Source: Klebsiella sp. BIGb0138 (lineage in GTDB: Bacteria > Pseudomonadota > Gammaproteobacteria > Enterobacterales > Enterobacteriaceae). Taken from it: a stretch of 64,000 nt of DNA. Below are positions 10,206-19,412 of the stretch, one piece after another. The position numbers and the translations under genes were made by a program. Within the stretch, counting starts at the first letter, position 1. Each line of letters begins with the position of its first letter. The DNA is taken from positions 248,001 to 312,000 of the forward strand of contig NZ_SMCV01000006.1 in assembly GCF_004342285.1 (NCBI RefSeq). Reading direction: 5' to 3'. The notes under the pieces were generated by a model. The model ran no database searches. It was given only the letters and a program-made list of their open reading frames with translations, and had not been told where the DNA came from.

Positions 10206-10943
10206 ATGAAAAACGTTGGCGAGCTGATGAAGCGGCTGCAAAAAATGATGCCTGCTAATGTCGAACCGGCGTTCAAAACCGGCGAAGAGCTGCTGGCCTG
10301 GCAGAAAGAGCAAGGCAAACTGCGCTCGGAAGCGCTGGAGCGGGAAAACCGCGCCATGAAAATGCAGCGGACGTTTAACCGCTCCGGCATCCGCCCGCTG
10401 CACCAGAACTGCTCGTTTGATAACTATCGGGTCGAGTGCGAAGGCCAGATGAACGCCTTGTCCAGAGCGCGCCAGTACGTTGAAGAGTTCGATGGCAATA
10501 TCGCCAGCTTTATCTTTTCCGGCAAGCCGGGCACCGGCAAAAACCACCTTGCCGCCGCCATTTGCAACGAGCTGCTGCTGCGCGGGAAATCGGTCTTAAT
10601 CATTACCGTCGCCGATATTATGTCAGCGATGAAAGATACCTTCGGCAACCGGGAAACCAGCGAAGAACAGCTGCTGAATGACCTGAGCAGGGTCGATCTG
10701 CTGGTGATCGATGAGATCGGAATGCAGACGGAGTCGCGCTATGAGAAAGTGATCATTAACCAGATCGTCGATCGCCGCTCCTCCTCAAAGCGCCCGACCG
10801 GGATGCTCACCAACAGCAATATGGACGAAATGAACAAGCTGCTCGGCGAGCGGGTGATGGATCGCATGCGCCTCGGCAACAGTCTGTGGGTGATTTTCAA
10901 CTGGGACAGCTACCGTCATCGGGTCACCGGCAAAGAGTATTGA
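10206..10943 (+). CDS. dnaC: DNA replication protein DnaC (DnaB loader)
   Basis: DnaC is the AAA+ ATPase that loads DnaB helicase at oriC and at restart sites. The 245-residue product agrees with E. coli DnaC almost throughout (MKNVGELMKRLQKMMPANV). The Walker A motif GKPGTGKNHLA near residue 103 has Asn after the Lys, as in E. coli DnaC. Walker B is LLVIDEIG. I chose the ATG at 10206 because AGAGGA lies five bases upstream and the family starts there. An overlapping ATG at 10200 forms an ATGA with the dnaT stop and is an alternative. The pair is an operon. Confidence 0.95.
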   Translation: MKNVGELMKRLQKMMPANVEPAFKTGEELLAWQKEQGKLRSEALERENRAMKMQRTFNRSGIRPLHQNCSFDNYRVECEGQMNALSRARQYVEEFDGNIASFIFSGKPGTGKNHLAAAICNELLLRGKSVLIITVADIMSAMKDTFGNRETSEEQLLNDLSRVDLLVIDEIGMQTESRYEKVIINQIVDRRSSSKRPTGMLTNSNMDEMNKLLGERVMDRMRLGNSLWVIFNWDSYRHRVTGKEY

Positions 10944-10996
10944 GATATATCTGAAGCCAGCCGGGGTTATACTGCAAGCATGCTTAAGTAACCACG

Positions 10997-11500
10997 ATGA
11001 GTACATCTATGAAATCTGCACAATCCTTGTTCCGCACCCTGATCATTGCCGGCGCCTTTATGGCCGCCGGCGCGCATGCCGCCTCCTGGCAGGACTCCCT
11101 TTCCAGTGCCGCTAACCAGCTCAGCAGCCAGGGCGGATCCCAGCAGGGCGGTCTGTCGATGTCCTCCCTGACCAGCCTGCTGAACGGCGGCAATCAGTCC
11201 CTGACCTCCAGCAGCATGAACAACGCCGCCGGGATTATGTCCTATTGCGCACAACAAAAGCTGGCCTCGGTCACCAGCACGGAAAATGTCAAGAACCAGG
11301 TTCTGGATAAGCTCGGCCTCAGCACCCCGGAAAAGCAGAAAGAGGACACCAGCTATCTTGAAGGTTTACAGGGTCTGCTGAGCAGCAACAACGGCCAGCA
11401 GCTGAACCTGAACACCCTCGGCAGCAGCCCGCTGGCGGAGAAAGTAAAAACCAAAGCCTGCGATCTGGTATTAAAACAGGGCGTTAACTTCCTCTCCTGA
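10997..11500 (+). CDS. yjjA: DUF2501 secreted protein YjjA
   Basis: This 167-residue protein has a cleavable signal peptide (a hydrophobic run ending AAGAHA before ASWQDSL). The mature part is Ser-, Gln- and Gly-rich and contains two conserved cysteines, in SYCAQQK and KACDLV. It is the DUF2501 family, located after dnaC as in E. coli; function is unknown and the location is presumably periplasmic. An ATG at 11009 would shorten it by four residues. A GC-rich imperfect hairpin (11514-11549) follows the stop. Confidence 0.85.
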   Translation: MSTSMKSAQSLFRTLIIAGAFMAAGAHAASWQDSLSSAANQLSSQGGSQQGGLSMSSLTSLLNGGNQSLTSSSMNNAAGIMSYCAQQKLASVTSTENVKNQVLDKLGLSTPEKQKEDTSYLEGLQGLLSSNNGQQLNLNTLGSSPLAEKVKTKACDLVLKQGVNFLS

Positions 11501-11664
11501 TCGTTCCCTCCGGGGCCGCGTTTAACGCCTTAGCGTTGTCAACGCGGCCGCAATCACTATTTTCCCCCTTTTACGCCCCGATTCCCCCTTGCATACCGGA
11601 TGCGACGCCGATCAAAAACGGCGATTTCTAAACCAATTCTGAACCACAGCACAGTTTCATGACT

Positions 11665-11703
11665 CTACAATTGCAGCAATATGGCACTGCAATTACAGTG
11701 TAG
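11665..11703. promoter_or_regulatory. Compound inverted repeat upstream of opgB
   Basis: Arms ATTGCAG (11670-11676) and CTGCAAT (11687-11693) are flanked by CTACA (11665-11669) and TGTAG (11699-11703). A second perfect palindrome, CACTG-N6-CAGTG (11685-11700), is nested inside. The element lies 55-90 bp before the opgB start and could be an operator or a leader hairpin. No known site matches that I recall. Confidence 0.4.
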
Positions 11704-11757
11704 CGTGGAAAGCGATCTATCCGGCCAGCGGTCAACTGGCGCTAATGAGGGTGAACT

Positions 11758-14049
11758 GTGTCAGAGTTGTTATCCATCGCCTTGTTTCTCACCTCGGTGG
11801 TGATTTATGCCTTAAAAGCCGGTCGCAACACCTGGTGGTTTGCCGCCACGTTAACGGTGCTGGGGCTGTTTGTGGTCCTCAATATTACCCTCTACGCCAG
11901 TGACTATTTCACCGGCGACGGGATTAATGACGCGGTTCTCTACACGCTGACTAACAGCCTGACCGGCGCGGGCGTCAGTAAATACATTCTTCCTGGCGTC
12001 GGGCTGGTGGTGGCGCTGGTGGCCGTATTCGGCACGCTGGGGTGGGTGCTGCGCCGTCGTCGCCATCATCCGCATCACTTTGGCTACAGCCTGCTGGCGC
12101 TGGTCCTGGCGCTGGCCTCCGTGGATGCCAGCCCGGCGTTCCGCCAAATCAGCGAGCTGGTTAAATCGCAATCTCGCGATGGCGATCCGGATTTTATCGC
12201 CTATTACGAAGAGCCGGCAAAGAGCATCGCCAATCCCCGCCTGAACCTGGTCTATATCTACGGTGAAAGCCTCGAACGCACCTATTTCGACAACGACGCC
12301 TTTCCCAACCTGACGCCTGAACTCGGCAAGCTGAAAAACGAAAGCCTCGATTTCAGTAACACCGAGCAGCTGCCGGGTACCGATTACACCATCGCCGGCA
12401 TGGTCGCTTCACAGTGCGGGATCCCGCTGTTCGCGCCGTTTGAAGGTAACGCCTCGGCATCGGTTTCCAGCTTCTTCCCGCAAAATATCTGCCTCGGCGA
12501 TATTCTGAAAAACTCCGGCTACGAAAACTATTTTGTGCAGGGCGCCAATCTGCGCTTCGCCGGAAAAGATGTGTTCCTGAAATCGCACGGTTTTGACCAT
12601 CTGTATGGCGCCGAGGAGCTGAAAAGCACGGTGGATGACCCGGCTTACCGTAATGACTGGGGCTTCTACGATGACACCGTGCTTGATGAGACCTGGAAAA
12701 AATTCGAAGCGCTGTCGCAATCTGGCAAACGCTTCTCGCTCTTTGCGCTGACCGTCGACACCCACCATCCGGACGGGTTCATCTCCCGGACCTGCCAGCG
12801 TAAAAGCTACGAAATGGGCGGTAAAAAGAATCTTTCTTTTAGCGCCGTCACCTGCAGCCAGGAACATATCGCCGCGCTGATTGAGAAGATCAAAGCCTCG
12901 CCGTATTTCAAAAATACGGTCATCGTGGTCTCCTCCGATCATCTGGCCATGAAAAACACCGCCTGGGATTATCTCAATAAGCAGGATCGCCGCGATCTGT
13001 TCTTCGTCCTGCGTGGCGACCAGCCGCAGCAGGATACGCTGGCGGTGAAGCGTAACACCATGGACAACGGCGCCACGGTGCTGGACATTCTCGGCGGCGA
13101 TAACTTTATCGGCCTTGGCCGCAGCAGCCTCTCCGGGCAATCGCTGTCCGGCATTTTCATGAATATGAAAGAGAAAGTGCTGGCGTGGAAGCCGGATATC
13201 ATCCGACTGTGGAACTTCCCGAAAGAGATGAAAAACTTCACCATCGACGCCCAGAAGAACATGATCGCCTTCTCCGGTAGCCACTTCCGTCTGCCGCTGC
13301 TGCTGCGCGTCTCGGATAAACGCGTCGAGCCGCTGCCGGAGAGCGAATATTCCGCCCCGCTGCGCTTCCAGCTGGCCGACTTTGCCCCGCGCGATAATTT
13401 CGTCTGGATCGACCGCTGCTACAAGATGGGTCAACTCTGGTCACCTGAGCTGGCGCTCTCCACCGACTGGTGCGTCTCGCAAGGCCAGCTTGGCGGCGAA
13501 CAAAAGGTACAGCATGTTGATAAGCCCCAGTGGCAGGGAAAAACGGCGTTTAAAGATACCGTTATCGATATGGAACGCTACAAAGGCAACGTTGATACCC
13601 TGAAGATTGTCGACAACGATATTCGCTACAAGGCCGACAGCTTTATCTTCAACGTTGCCGGCGCGCCGGAAGAGGTCAAGCAGTTCAGCGGGATTTCGCG
13701 CCCGGAATCCTGGGGTCGCTGGTCCAATGCCCAGCTCGGCAGCGAAGTGAAAATTGAATTTAAACAGCCGCTGCCGGAAAAATTCGATCTGGTGATTACC
13801 GCCAAAGCTTACGGACCGAACGCCAATAAGCCGATCCCGGTGCGCGTCGGCAACAGTGAGCAGACGCTCACCCTGGCCAACGATGTCTCCACCACTACGC
13901 TGCATTTCGACAATCCGTCACGCAGCGATACGTTGATCATCGTCCCGCCGGATCCGCAGTCCACCAACGAAGGCAATATTCTCGGGCATGCACCGCGCCA
14001 GCTGGGTATTGGGATGGTGGATCTTAAAGTAGTAAAAAGCGACGGTTAA
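11758..14049 (+). CDS. opgB: Phosphoglycerol transferase I, OpgB (MdoB)
   Basis: OpgB transfers sn-glycerol-1-phosphate from phosphatidylglycerol to periplasmic glucans. The 763 residues match the E. coli enzyme exactly in length, beginning at a GTG at 11758 after TGAGGG. Four N-terminal membrane helices are followed by a periplasmic alkaline-phosphatase/sulfatase-type domain. Its motifs are [12 protein letters not shown] near 165, [10 protein letters not shown] near 335 and [11 protein letters not shown] near 393, the last carrying metal-binding Asp and His. It is a single gene followed by a hairpin terminator. In E. coli, too, it lies beside yjjA. Confidence 0.95.
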   Translation: MSELLSIALFLTSVVIYALKAGRNTWWFAATLTVLGLFVVLNITLYASDYFTGDGINDAVLYTLTNSLTGAGVSKYILPGVGLVVALVAVFGTLGWVLRRRRHHPHHFGYSLLALVLALASVDASPAFRQISELVKSQSRDGDPDFIAYYEEPAKSIANPRLNLVYIYGESLERTYFDNDAFPNLTPELGKLKNESLDFSNTEQLPGTDYTIAGMVASQCGIPLFAPFEGNASASVSSFFPQNICLGDILKNSGYENYFVQGANLRFAGKDVFLKSHGFDHLYGAEELKSTVDDPAYRNDWGFYDDTVLDETWKKFEALSQSGKRFSLFALTVDTHHPDGFISRTCQRKSYEMGGKKNLSFSAVTCSQEHIAALIEKIKASPYFKNTVIVVSSDHLAMKNTAWDYLNKQDRRDLFFVLRGDQPQQDTLAVKRNTMDNGATVLDILGGDNFIGLGRSSLSGQSLSGIFMNMKEKVLAWKPDIIRLWNFPKEMKNFTIDAQKNMIAFSGSHFRLPLLLRVSDKRVEPLPESEYSAPLRFQLADFAPRDNFVWIDRCYKMGQLWSPELALSTDWCVSQGQLGGEQKVQHVDKPQWQGKTAFKDTVIDMERYKGNVDTLKIVDNDIRYKADSFIFNVAGAPEEVKQFSGISRPESWGRWSNAQLGSEVKIEFKQPLPEKFDLVITAKAYGPNANKPIPVRVGNSEQTLTLANDVSTTTLHFDNPSRSDTLIIVPPDPQSTNEGNILGHAPRQLGIGMVDLKVVKSDG

Positions 14050-14057
14050 CCCCGCCC

Positions 14058-14082
14058 GCCCGGCTCGTGACGCGAGCCGGGC
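14058..14082. terminator. Hairpin between convergent opgB and acetyltransferase gene
   Basis: A perfect 10-bp stem, GCCCGGCTCG (14058-14067) with CGAGCCGGGC (14073-14082), has a 5-nt loop between the convergent stops. No long T tract follows. Confidence 0.6.
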
Positions 14083-14087
14083 AAACG

Positions 14088-14927
14088 TCATGAGCGCGAT
14101 GCTGAGGGCAACGTGCTCAACTCCACGCACATTTCATATTGCTTCAGCGCCAGGGTGGTATATCCCGCCGCGCTGAACAGCGGCGTAAAAGATTCCGGGA
14201 TGGTCACCGAGGTCCCCAGGCCGGGGAATTCGCGGGCCAGCGCCAGCAGCATATCATGGGCCAGCCCGCGGCCACGCGCGGCGGGATCGACCCACATAAA
14301 CTGCAGCTGCGGCGTGTGGGTTACCGTAGCCAGCACTGCGAAGGCCTGCTGATTCAGCGTTACTGCCCGACACGGCAGCGTACTGAAGGTCAGCGGGTCC
14401 ATCAGCCACGGCAGCCGGCCATTGATCTCCGCCCCTGCTCTGCGCACCAGCGTTAAGACATTGCACTCTTCCAGCACCGGAGTTATCTCGCCCTCTGGCG
14501 GCGAACTCAGGTAGCCGCATAGTCCGTGGCGCACGACAAAACCGAGAGACTGGTACAACGCCACCGCCGCAGAGTTTTCGCGGATCACCTCCAGCCACAT
14601 CCGACGCACGCCCTGGGCCTGTAACGCCGCCATCAGCGGCAGCATCAACCGGCGGCCGATCCCTTTTCCACGATAAACCGGACGCACGGCGAATGCCGCC
14701 AGCCGGGCTTCATCCCCACGCCGGGCCACAACGGCCATGGCCGCCGGCGTCTCACCGTCCAGCCAGACGCAGGAGTCAAGCAGGCTCAGGCCTTCGGAGC
14801 CAAAACGTTGAACGAAGACCGCCACCGGCAGCGAAACCGGCACCAGATAATCCTCAAAGCAGTCGCGAAGTATCGCGCTTAACTGTTCACTGCTGAAATC
14901 GGTCGCAGGGACGGCTCGCAATGCCAT
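14088..14927 (-). CDS. Tandem-GNAT-domain N-acetyltransferase
   Basis: The 279-residue protein contains two GNAT folds. The first carries the acetyl-CoA-binding motif RPVYRGKGIGRRLM near residue 100 and the typical NSAAVALYQSLGF. The second carries VDPAARGRGLAHDML near 225. The start at 14927 is set by GGGAG nine bases upstream; the frame stays open for another 82 codons without a ribosome site. Substrate is unknown. It is divergent from another GNAT gene starting only about 21 bp away. Confidence 0.82.
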   Translation of the reverse strand: MALRAVPATDFSSEQLSAILRDCFEDYLVPVSLPVAVFVQRFGSEGLSLLDSCVWLDGETPAAMAVVARRGDEARLAAFAVRPVYRGKGIGRRLMLPLMAALQAQGVRRMWLEVIRENSAAVALYQSLGFVVRHGLCGYLSSPPEGEITPVLEECNVLTLVRRAGAEINGRLPWLMDPLTFSTLPCRAVTLNQQAFAVLATVTHTPQLQFMWVDPAARGRGLAHDMLLALAREFPGLGTSVTIPESFTPLFSAAGYTTLALKQYEMCVELSTLPSASRS

Positions 14928-14948
14928 GCATTTCTCCCGAATATTGCT

Positions 14949-15494
14949 ATGCTGAAGCGAATGAAAAATAACACTATAACCGCCGACGTGACATTTCGCC
15001 TGACCCAGGAGAGCGATATTGCTCTCCTGCCCGCCATTGAGCGCTCGGCGGCCCAGGCGTTTCGCCAGATACCCGCCTTCGCCTGGCTGGCGGATGGCCC
15101 GGTACTCGACCGGCATCAGCATCGCCTGTATCTGGAAGCCGGCCACAGCCTGGTGGCGGCGGCCGACGGGCAAGCAATAGGATTCCTGCTAAGTGAACCG
15201 CTGGACGACGCGCTGTTTATCGTCGAAGTTTCCGTACATCAGGCGTGGCAAGGAAAAGGGATTGGCCAGGCGATGATACGGCACACGATCGACAGCGCCC
15301 GCCGGGATGGCTACCCGGCGGTCACCCTCACCACCTTTCGCGATGTCCCCTGGAACGCGCCGTTTTATACGCGGCTGGGGTTCCGCATGCTCAATGAACA
15401 GCGCCTGCCGTCCGGGCTGGCGGCAAAGCGGCGCCAGGAGATAGCCCACGGTCTGCCGCCAGAGACGCGCTGCGCCATGCGCCTGGCGTTGTAA
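14949..15494 (+). CDS. GNAT-family N-acetyltransferase
   Basis: The protein has 181 residues with a single GNAT domain. Motif A is VHQAWQGKGIGQAMIRHTI near residue 100, and the downstream YTRLGFRML is typical of small-molecule acetyltransferases. The substrate cannot be read from the sequence. A second ATG at 14961, after GAAGCGA, may be the true start. Its promoter must overlap the start of the divergent double-GNAT gene because the two start codons almost touch. Confidence 0.8.
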   Translation: MLKRMKNNTITADVTFRLTQESDIALLPAIERSAAQAFRQIPAFAWLADGPVLDRHQHRLYLEAGHSLVAAADGQAIGFLLSEPLDDALFIVEVSVHQAWQGKGIGQAMIRHTIDSARRDGYPAVTLTTFRDVPWNAPFYTRLGFRMLNEQRLPSGLAAKRRQEIAHGLPPETRCAMRLAL

Positions 15495-15530
15495 CCGGCC
15501 CCGGCCAGGGCTGCTTTTTAGCGGCTGAAT

Positions 15531-15577
15531 ATGGTACAAAGTATCATGCTAAATTTACCGTCTGGTACTCTGTATGG
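15531..15577. promoter_or_regulatory. Two TGGTAC-N3-GTAT boxes at the rpiR-type gene
   Basis: Box 1 (15532-15546) reads TGGTACAAAGTATCA, a near-perfect inverted repeat. Box 2 (15563-15577) reads TGGTACTCTGTATGG and overlaps the start codon, 31 bp (three helical turns) downstream. A related sequence, TGATACTTTTATTCA, lies at 21498-21512 in the other promoter region of the island. They are candidate autoregulatory operators. Confidence 0.5.
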
Positions 15578-16437
15578 CCTACTCGATTGATATCATTTCC
15601 TGCATCACCGACCGCTTTCTCGAGCTGACCGTCACCGAAAAGCGGATCGCCCAGTTCATTCTCGATGATGTCGCCGCGGCGGCAGAGTTACCTATCGCCG
15701 AAATCGCCCGTTTGACCAGTACCAGCCAGGCCTCCGTCACCCGCTTTGCCCGGGCGCTGGGATGCAAGGATGTTCGTGAGCTGAAGATGAAGCTGGCGCA
15801 ATCGCTGGCCGTGGGTCAGCGTTTTATTCTCGATGTGCCGGATCTGGAAGGGGTACAGGGGATTTACGAATCCATCATCGGGGTACTGGAAACCAACCGC
15901 CGGGCGCTGGATATCGACGCGCTGAAGCGCGCCGTTTCGTGGCTCAGCGCTGCGCGACAAATTCTGGCTATCGGCATGGGGGGCGGTTCAACCATCTGCG
16001 CGCAGGAGATTCAGTATCGCCTGTTCCGTCTGGGCCTGCCGGTGGTCAGTCAGAACGACGGCCTGCTGGCGCGGATGATGAGCTCCGCCGTCACGCCAAA
16101 AGATGTGGTTATCGTTCTGTCGCTCGGGGGGTATACCAAAGAGATCGTTGAGAGCGCGGCGATCGCCATGCAGTATGGCGCGAAGGTGATCGCGATTACG
16201 CCGGCAGGTACGCCGCTGGCGGAACAAGCGGATCTGGTCTTACCGCTGCTGGTGCGTGAAAACGACTATATTTTCAAACCCAGCACCTCCCGCTATGCCA
16301 TGCTGGCGATGGTCGATGTGCTGGCCACCGAACTGGCGATGGCCAACAAACCGCAGGCGAAAGACCGGCTGCGCCGCATCAAGCTGGCGCTCGACAGCCA
16401 CCGCGGCGGCGTCGACCGTCAGCCGCTGGGCGATTAA
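15574..16437 (+). CDS. MurR/RpiR-family regulator of the adjacent sugar-acid island
   Basis: The 287-residue regulator has an N-terminal RpiR helix-turn-helix (residues 1-77, with EIARLTSTSQASVTRFARALGCK) and a C-terminal SIS phosphosugar-binding domain (LAIGMGGGSTICAQEIQYRLF through VVIVLSLGGYTKEIVESA). Such proteins respond to phosphorylated sugar intermediates. Here the natural ligand would be 2-keto-3-deoxy-6-phosphogalactonate, made by the kinase encoded next door. Its stop overlaps the convergent aldolase stop by 4 bp. The ligand and targets are inferred from context. Confidence 0.85.
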   Translation: MAYSIDIISCITDRFLELTVTEKRIAQFILDDVAAAAELPIAEIARLTSTSQASVTRFARALGCKDVRELKMKLAQSLAVGQRFILDVPDLEGVQGIYESIIGVLETNRRALDIDALKRAVSWLSAARQILAIGMGGGSTICAQEIQYRLFRLGLPVVSQNDGLLARMMSSAVTPKDVVIVLSLGGYTKEIVESAAIAMQYGAKVIAITPAGTPLAEQADLVLPLLVRENDYIFKPSTSRYAMLAMVDVLATELAMANKPQAKDRLRRIKLALDSHRGGVDRQPLGD

Positions 16438-17033
16438 GCCTGGCTGGCGGCAATAAAGCGCCGGGCCTGTTCACGGGTACGTTCCGGCGTCTGCCCGGCA
16501 CGATACAGGTCGCTACCTAATCCCGCCCCGGCACAGCCCGCCTGCACCCAGTCGGCAAGGTTATCCGGGGTCACGCCGCCAACCGCCAGCACCGGCACAT
16601 CCGGCGGCAGTACCGCCTTCAGGGCGCGAATATAGTCCGGGCCAAAGCAGGATGACGGAAAGATCTTGAGCCACTGCGCTCCGGCATCCAGCGCGCTAAA
16701 GGCCTCCGTTGCGGTCGCACAGCCGGCGCAAACCAACATCCCCTGTTCAACCGCCCGCCGAATGACCGTCGGTTGCGTATTGGGCGTCACAATCAGCTTC
16801 GCGCCGGCCTGCGCCAGAACATCGACCTGCCCGACGTTAAGCACCGTCCCCGCGCCAATCGTCGCCCGGGTAGCAAACTGCCGCACCATCTGTGGAATGC
16901 TGTCCTGCCAGTCCGGCGAGTTGAGCGGGATTTCAATATAGCGAAAGCCCGCGCGAATCAGCATATCAACATGTTGTGCCGCTTCTGTGGGACGAATGCC
17001 GCGTAAGATCGCCACCAGTTTAAGCCTGTCCAT
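16434..17033 (-). CDS. dgoA: 2-dehydro-3-deoxy-6-phosphogalactonate aldolase
   Basis: The enzyme cleaves 2-keto-3-deoxy-6-phosphogalactonate to pyruvate and glyceraldehyde 3-phosphate. The 199-residue product is a class I KDPG/KDPGal aldolase: RYIEIPLNSPDW supplies the catalytic Glu, ATIGAGTVLN the phosphate-side loop, and WLKIFPSSCFGPDYI the Schiff-base Lys. It overlaps dgoK by 14 bp, and AGGATAATGA precedes the start. DgoA rather than Eda is favoured by the short length, IPLNSP, and the coupling to DgoK. No dgoD (galactonate dehydratase) or dgoT is present, so the 2-keto-3-deoxygalactonate must come from another route. Confidence 0.9.
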   Translation of the reverse strand: MDRLKLVAILRGIRPTEAAQHVDMLIRAGFRYIEIPLNSPDWQDSIPQMVRQFATRATIGAGTVLNVGQVDVLAQAGAKLIVTPNTQPTVIRRAVEQGMLVCAGCATATEAFSALDAGAQWLKIFPSSCFGPDYIRALKAVLPPDVPVLAVGGVTPDNLADWVQAGCAGAGLGSDLYRAGQTPERTREQARRFIAASQA

Positions 17034-17892
17034 TCATTATCCTCGCCATACCGCGTAAAAACGCCTCATCCCCGCCACAGCAGTTCACCTTCATACCTCG
17101 GGCCGCCATCGCCAGGCGATAGCGGTCGGTTAGCGCCGGAGAGCCCACCAGCGTGATGCGATCTCCGCGGTAGCGTGCGCTAAATGCCGCCACCTCCGCG
17201 CCAACCAGCAACCCTGAGAGATAGTCGCTGACCGATACCGACGGCAGTCCGCCCAACACCCGGGCCGCACGGGCGCTGAACAGTTCCTTCACCAGCGACG
17301 GCGTCGCCATACCCTTTTCCAGCCCTCGCTCAAATGCTGCCGCGTCCGTCTGCTGGGCAGGCAGCTGCTTGCCAATCAGCGACTGATTAAGCAGCAGATG
17401 ATGCAGTTCGCCGGTCATCGCGGTGGAAAAATGACGTACCATCCCGTCCTCTACCTGCACCCATTTACAGTGCGTGCCCGGCATCACGTAGCAATCGGCC
17501 GGGGCCATCTGCGCTGCGCCCAGAAGCTGCGTCTCTTCACCGCGCATCACGTTGTAATCTCCGGCCTGCTCAACCTTCAGGCCAGGAACAATCCACACCG
17601 CCTCCGCGACGGCAAACAAATGCTGTCCAGGCGCATCAAGCGCCGCCGGGCAGGCCAGATAGGGTACCGGCTGCCAGCCCGCGTCGCTGCCGATCATCCC
17701 GGCCATCACCACCGGCAGGGCCGCGTCACCGCGCCACGGCGCCAGATGCTGGCGGAAAATCTCCGCCGGCGCCTGCCCGTTGAGCCGGGTGATCCCGAGG
17801 GGTAGCCGTTTTGTCTCCACGCACTTTCCGTCACGAATCAGCCAGCCGCGAAGCTGCGTAGAGCCCCAGTCGACGGCAATATAGCTTTTCAT
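17020..17892 (-). CDS. dgoK: 2-dehydro-3-deoxygalactonokinase
   Basis: This kinase phosphorylates 2-keto-3-deoxygalactonate at O6 with ATP. The 290-residue product has the family hallmarks YIAVDWGSTQLRGWLI at the N-terminus, MAGMIGSDAGW, PGTHCKWV and STAMTGELHHLL. The start at 17892 follows GGGAGG. It lies 10 bp downstream of the SSS transporter gene and overlaps the aldolase gene, so transporter, kinase and aldolase form one transcript. Confidence 0.9.
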   Translation of the reverse strand: MKSYIAVDWGSTQLRGWLIRDGKCVETKRLPLGITRLNGQAPAEIFRQHLAPWRGDAALPVVMAGMIGSDAGWQPVPYLACPAALDAPGQHLFAVAEAVWIVPGLKVEQAGDYNVMRGEETQLLGAAQMAPADCYVMPGTHCKWVQVEDGMVRHFSTAMTGELHHLLLNQSLIGKQLPAQQTDAAAFERGLEKGMATPSLVKELFSARAARVLGGLPSVSVSDYLSGLLVGAEVAAFSARYRGDRITLVGSPALTDRYRLAMAARGMKVNCCGGDEAFLRGMARIMNGQA

Positions 17893-17902
17893 TGCGCCTC
17901 CC

Positions 17903-19390
17903 TTAGCTCTGCGACGGTTGACGTTTACCAATCGGCAACGGCGGTGCCGCCGGACGGCTTTCACGTTCGCGGGTAATCATCTCCAGCGCCTCTTCGCGGC
18001 TCATGCTACTGGCCGGCGTCACCAGGGTGACCACTATGGAAGCAACCAGGCTGGTCAGCACCGACGGAATACACGGGTTGCCCCAGAAGGCCAGCCAGTC
18101 GCTGTCCATCAGAACCGCCACCGACGCCCCTGCGCCCCCGACCAGCGCGGCGACCGCCCCCTGCCAGTTAAAGCGCGTCCAGAAGCGGCCGAGCATGGTA
18201 CAGATAAACATCCCGGACATAATCATCGAGATCATTTTGGTGATGTAGCTAATGATGTCGTTCGAGGTCAGGGCGAAAACCAACGCCAGGGCGATGACCA
18301 ACACGAGAAACATGCGCGACAGGCAAATCGCTTTCTCAGGCGCCGGCATATGGCCAGTGACCAGGGTGTAGAGGTCGCGTAGCATAATCGACACCGCGGC
18401 AATGGCGTCAGAACTGCCGGAGGACATATTGGCCGACATTCCGGCAATCAGGATCGCCATCGCCAGCACCGGAGGCAGTACCTGGGTAGCAAACAGGAAG
18501 GCAAAACCGCTATTTTCGAGGTGCGCATTCATGGTCCATACCGCCATACCGATAATCGCTGGCAGGAAGGAGAACCCCAGGTACAGCAGGCCGGTAATGG
18601 TAAAGGACTGGCGTACGGAGGAAACGGTTTTCGCCGAGTAGATACGCTGGCGATAGGACGGTGTTGCCAGAACGCCCACGCCAATGACCACCGCCAGGGA
18701 GAGGGCGGGGAGGACGCCAAGCTTATCGACGGCAAACAGACTCTGCGCCGCCGGATCGACCGCCTGCTGAATGTGGCTCCAGCCGCCCACGTGCTGGACG
18801 GCAAAAATCGCCATCAGAATAAATCCGACGAACAGTACAATGGATTGAATCGTATCGATCCAGACCACTGCGGAATAACCGCCAATCCCGACGTAAACCA
18901 CAAAAGCCAGGGCAATAATAATTTTCGCGACATTAATATCAATTCCGCTGGCCCACGCCAGATATAAGCCGCCACCTAATATATGAGCCCCCAGCCAGCC
19001 AATAGAGGCGATAAAAATGAGTATCGCCACCAGGTTTTTAATTATTTTACTGCCGCCGGTGTAATACGACATTTCTTCGCTCATGGTCATAAAGCGAAAT
19101 TTCCGTACCGGCGCAAATAACCATGCCACCAGCAAAATCCCCACCGCGCCGCCGAGACCATACAGCATCCCCGCCCAGCCGTTGCTGTAGCCAAAGCCCA
19201 CGGCGCCCACGCTAGAGCCGGTGCCAACCATAGTCCCCACCGTCGACCCCAGCGTCAGGAACATCGGCAGAGAGCGGCCCCCCAGTAAGAAATCATCGCC
19301 GTTCTTTTGCTTACGTGAAACATACCAGCCTAAAGCTATCATCGCGCAGGCATAAACGGAAAACCAAATCAGGAATGACATATTATTCAT
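17903..19390 (-). CDS. Sodium:solute symporter (SSS family)
   Basis: The protein has 495 residues and about 13 membrane helices, with the SSS signature around LTLGSTVGTMVGTGSSVGAVGFGYSNGWAGM (residues 46-76) and GIGGYSAVVWIDTIQS. It should bring a substrate in with Na+. Being first in the operon with dgoK-dgoA and next to deacylase and RidA genes, its substrate is probably the amino-sugar acid degraded by the island. The C-terminus is a proline-rich cytoplasmic tail. A 26-bp inverted repeat lies 23-48 bp upstream of its start. Confidence 0.85.
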   Translation of the reverse strand: MNNMSFLIWFSVYACAMIALGWYVSRKQKNGDDFLLGGRSLPMFLTLGSTVGTMVGTGSSVGAVGFGYSNGWAGMLYGLGGAVGILLVAWLFAPVRKFRFMTMSEEMSYYTGGSKIIKNLVAILIFIASIGWLGAHILGGGLYLAWASGIDINVAKIIIALAFVVYVGIGGYSAVVWIDTIQSIVLFVGFILMAIFAVQHVGGWSHIQQAVDPAAQSLFAVDKLGVLPALSLAVVIGVGVLATPSYRQRIYSAKTVSSVRQSFTITGLLYLGFSFLPAIIGMAVWTMNAHLENSGFAFLFATQVLPPVLAMAILIAGMSANMSSGSSDAIAAVSIMLRDLYTLVTGHMPAPEKAICLSRMFLVLVIALALVFALTSNDIISYITKMISMIMSGMFICTMLGRFWTRFNWQGAVAALVGGAGASVAVLMDSDWLAFWGNPCIPSVLTSLVASIVVTLVTPASSMSREEALEMITRERESRPAAPPLPIGKRQPSQS

Positions 19391-19412
19391 TGCTCACATC
19401 CAGGCATAATAA

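Noticed and set aside
12409-13434. 341-codon minus-strand frame inside opgB
   Set aside because: Shadow frame; OpgB is full length and conserved on the plus strand.
14928-15173. 82-codon N-terminal extension of the tandem-GNAT protein
   Set aside because: The extension overlaps the divergent GNAT gene in antisense, is unlike GNAT sequence, and a good ribosome site marks the start at 14927.
16434-17892. Interpretation as a plain D-galactonate (dgo) operon
   Set aside because: No dgoD dehydratase, DgoT transporter or DgoR regulator is present; transporter, regulator and neighbouring genes are of other families.
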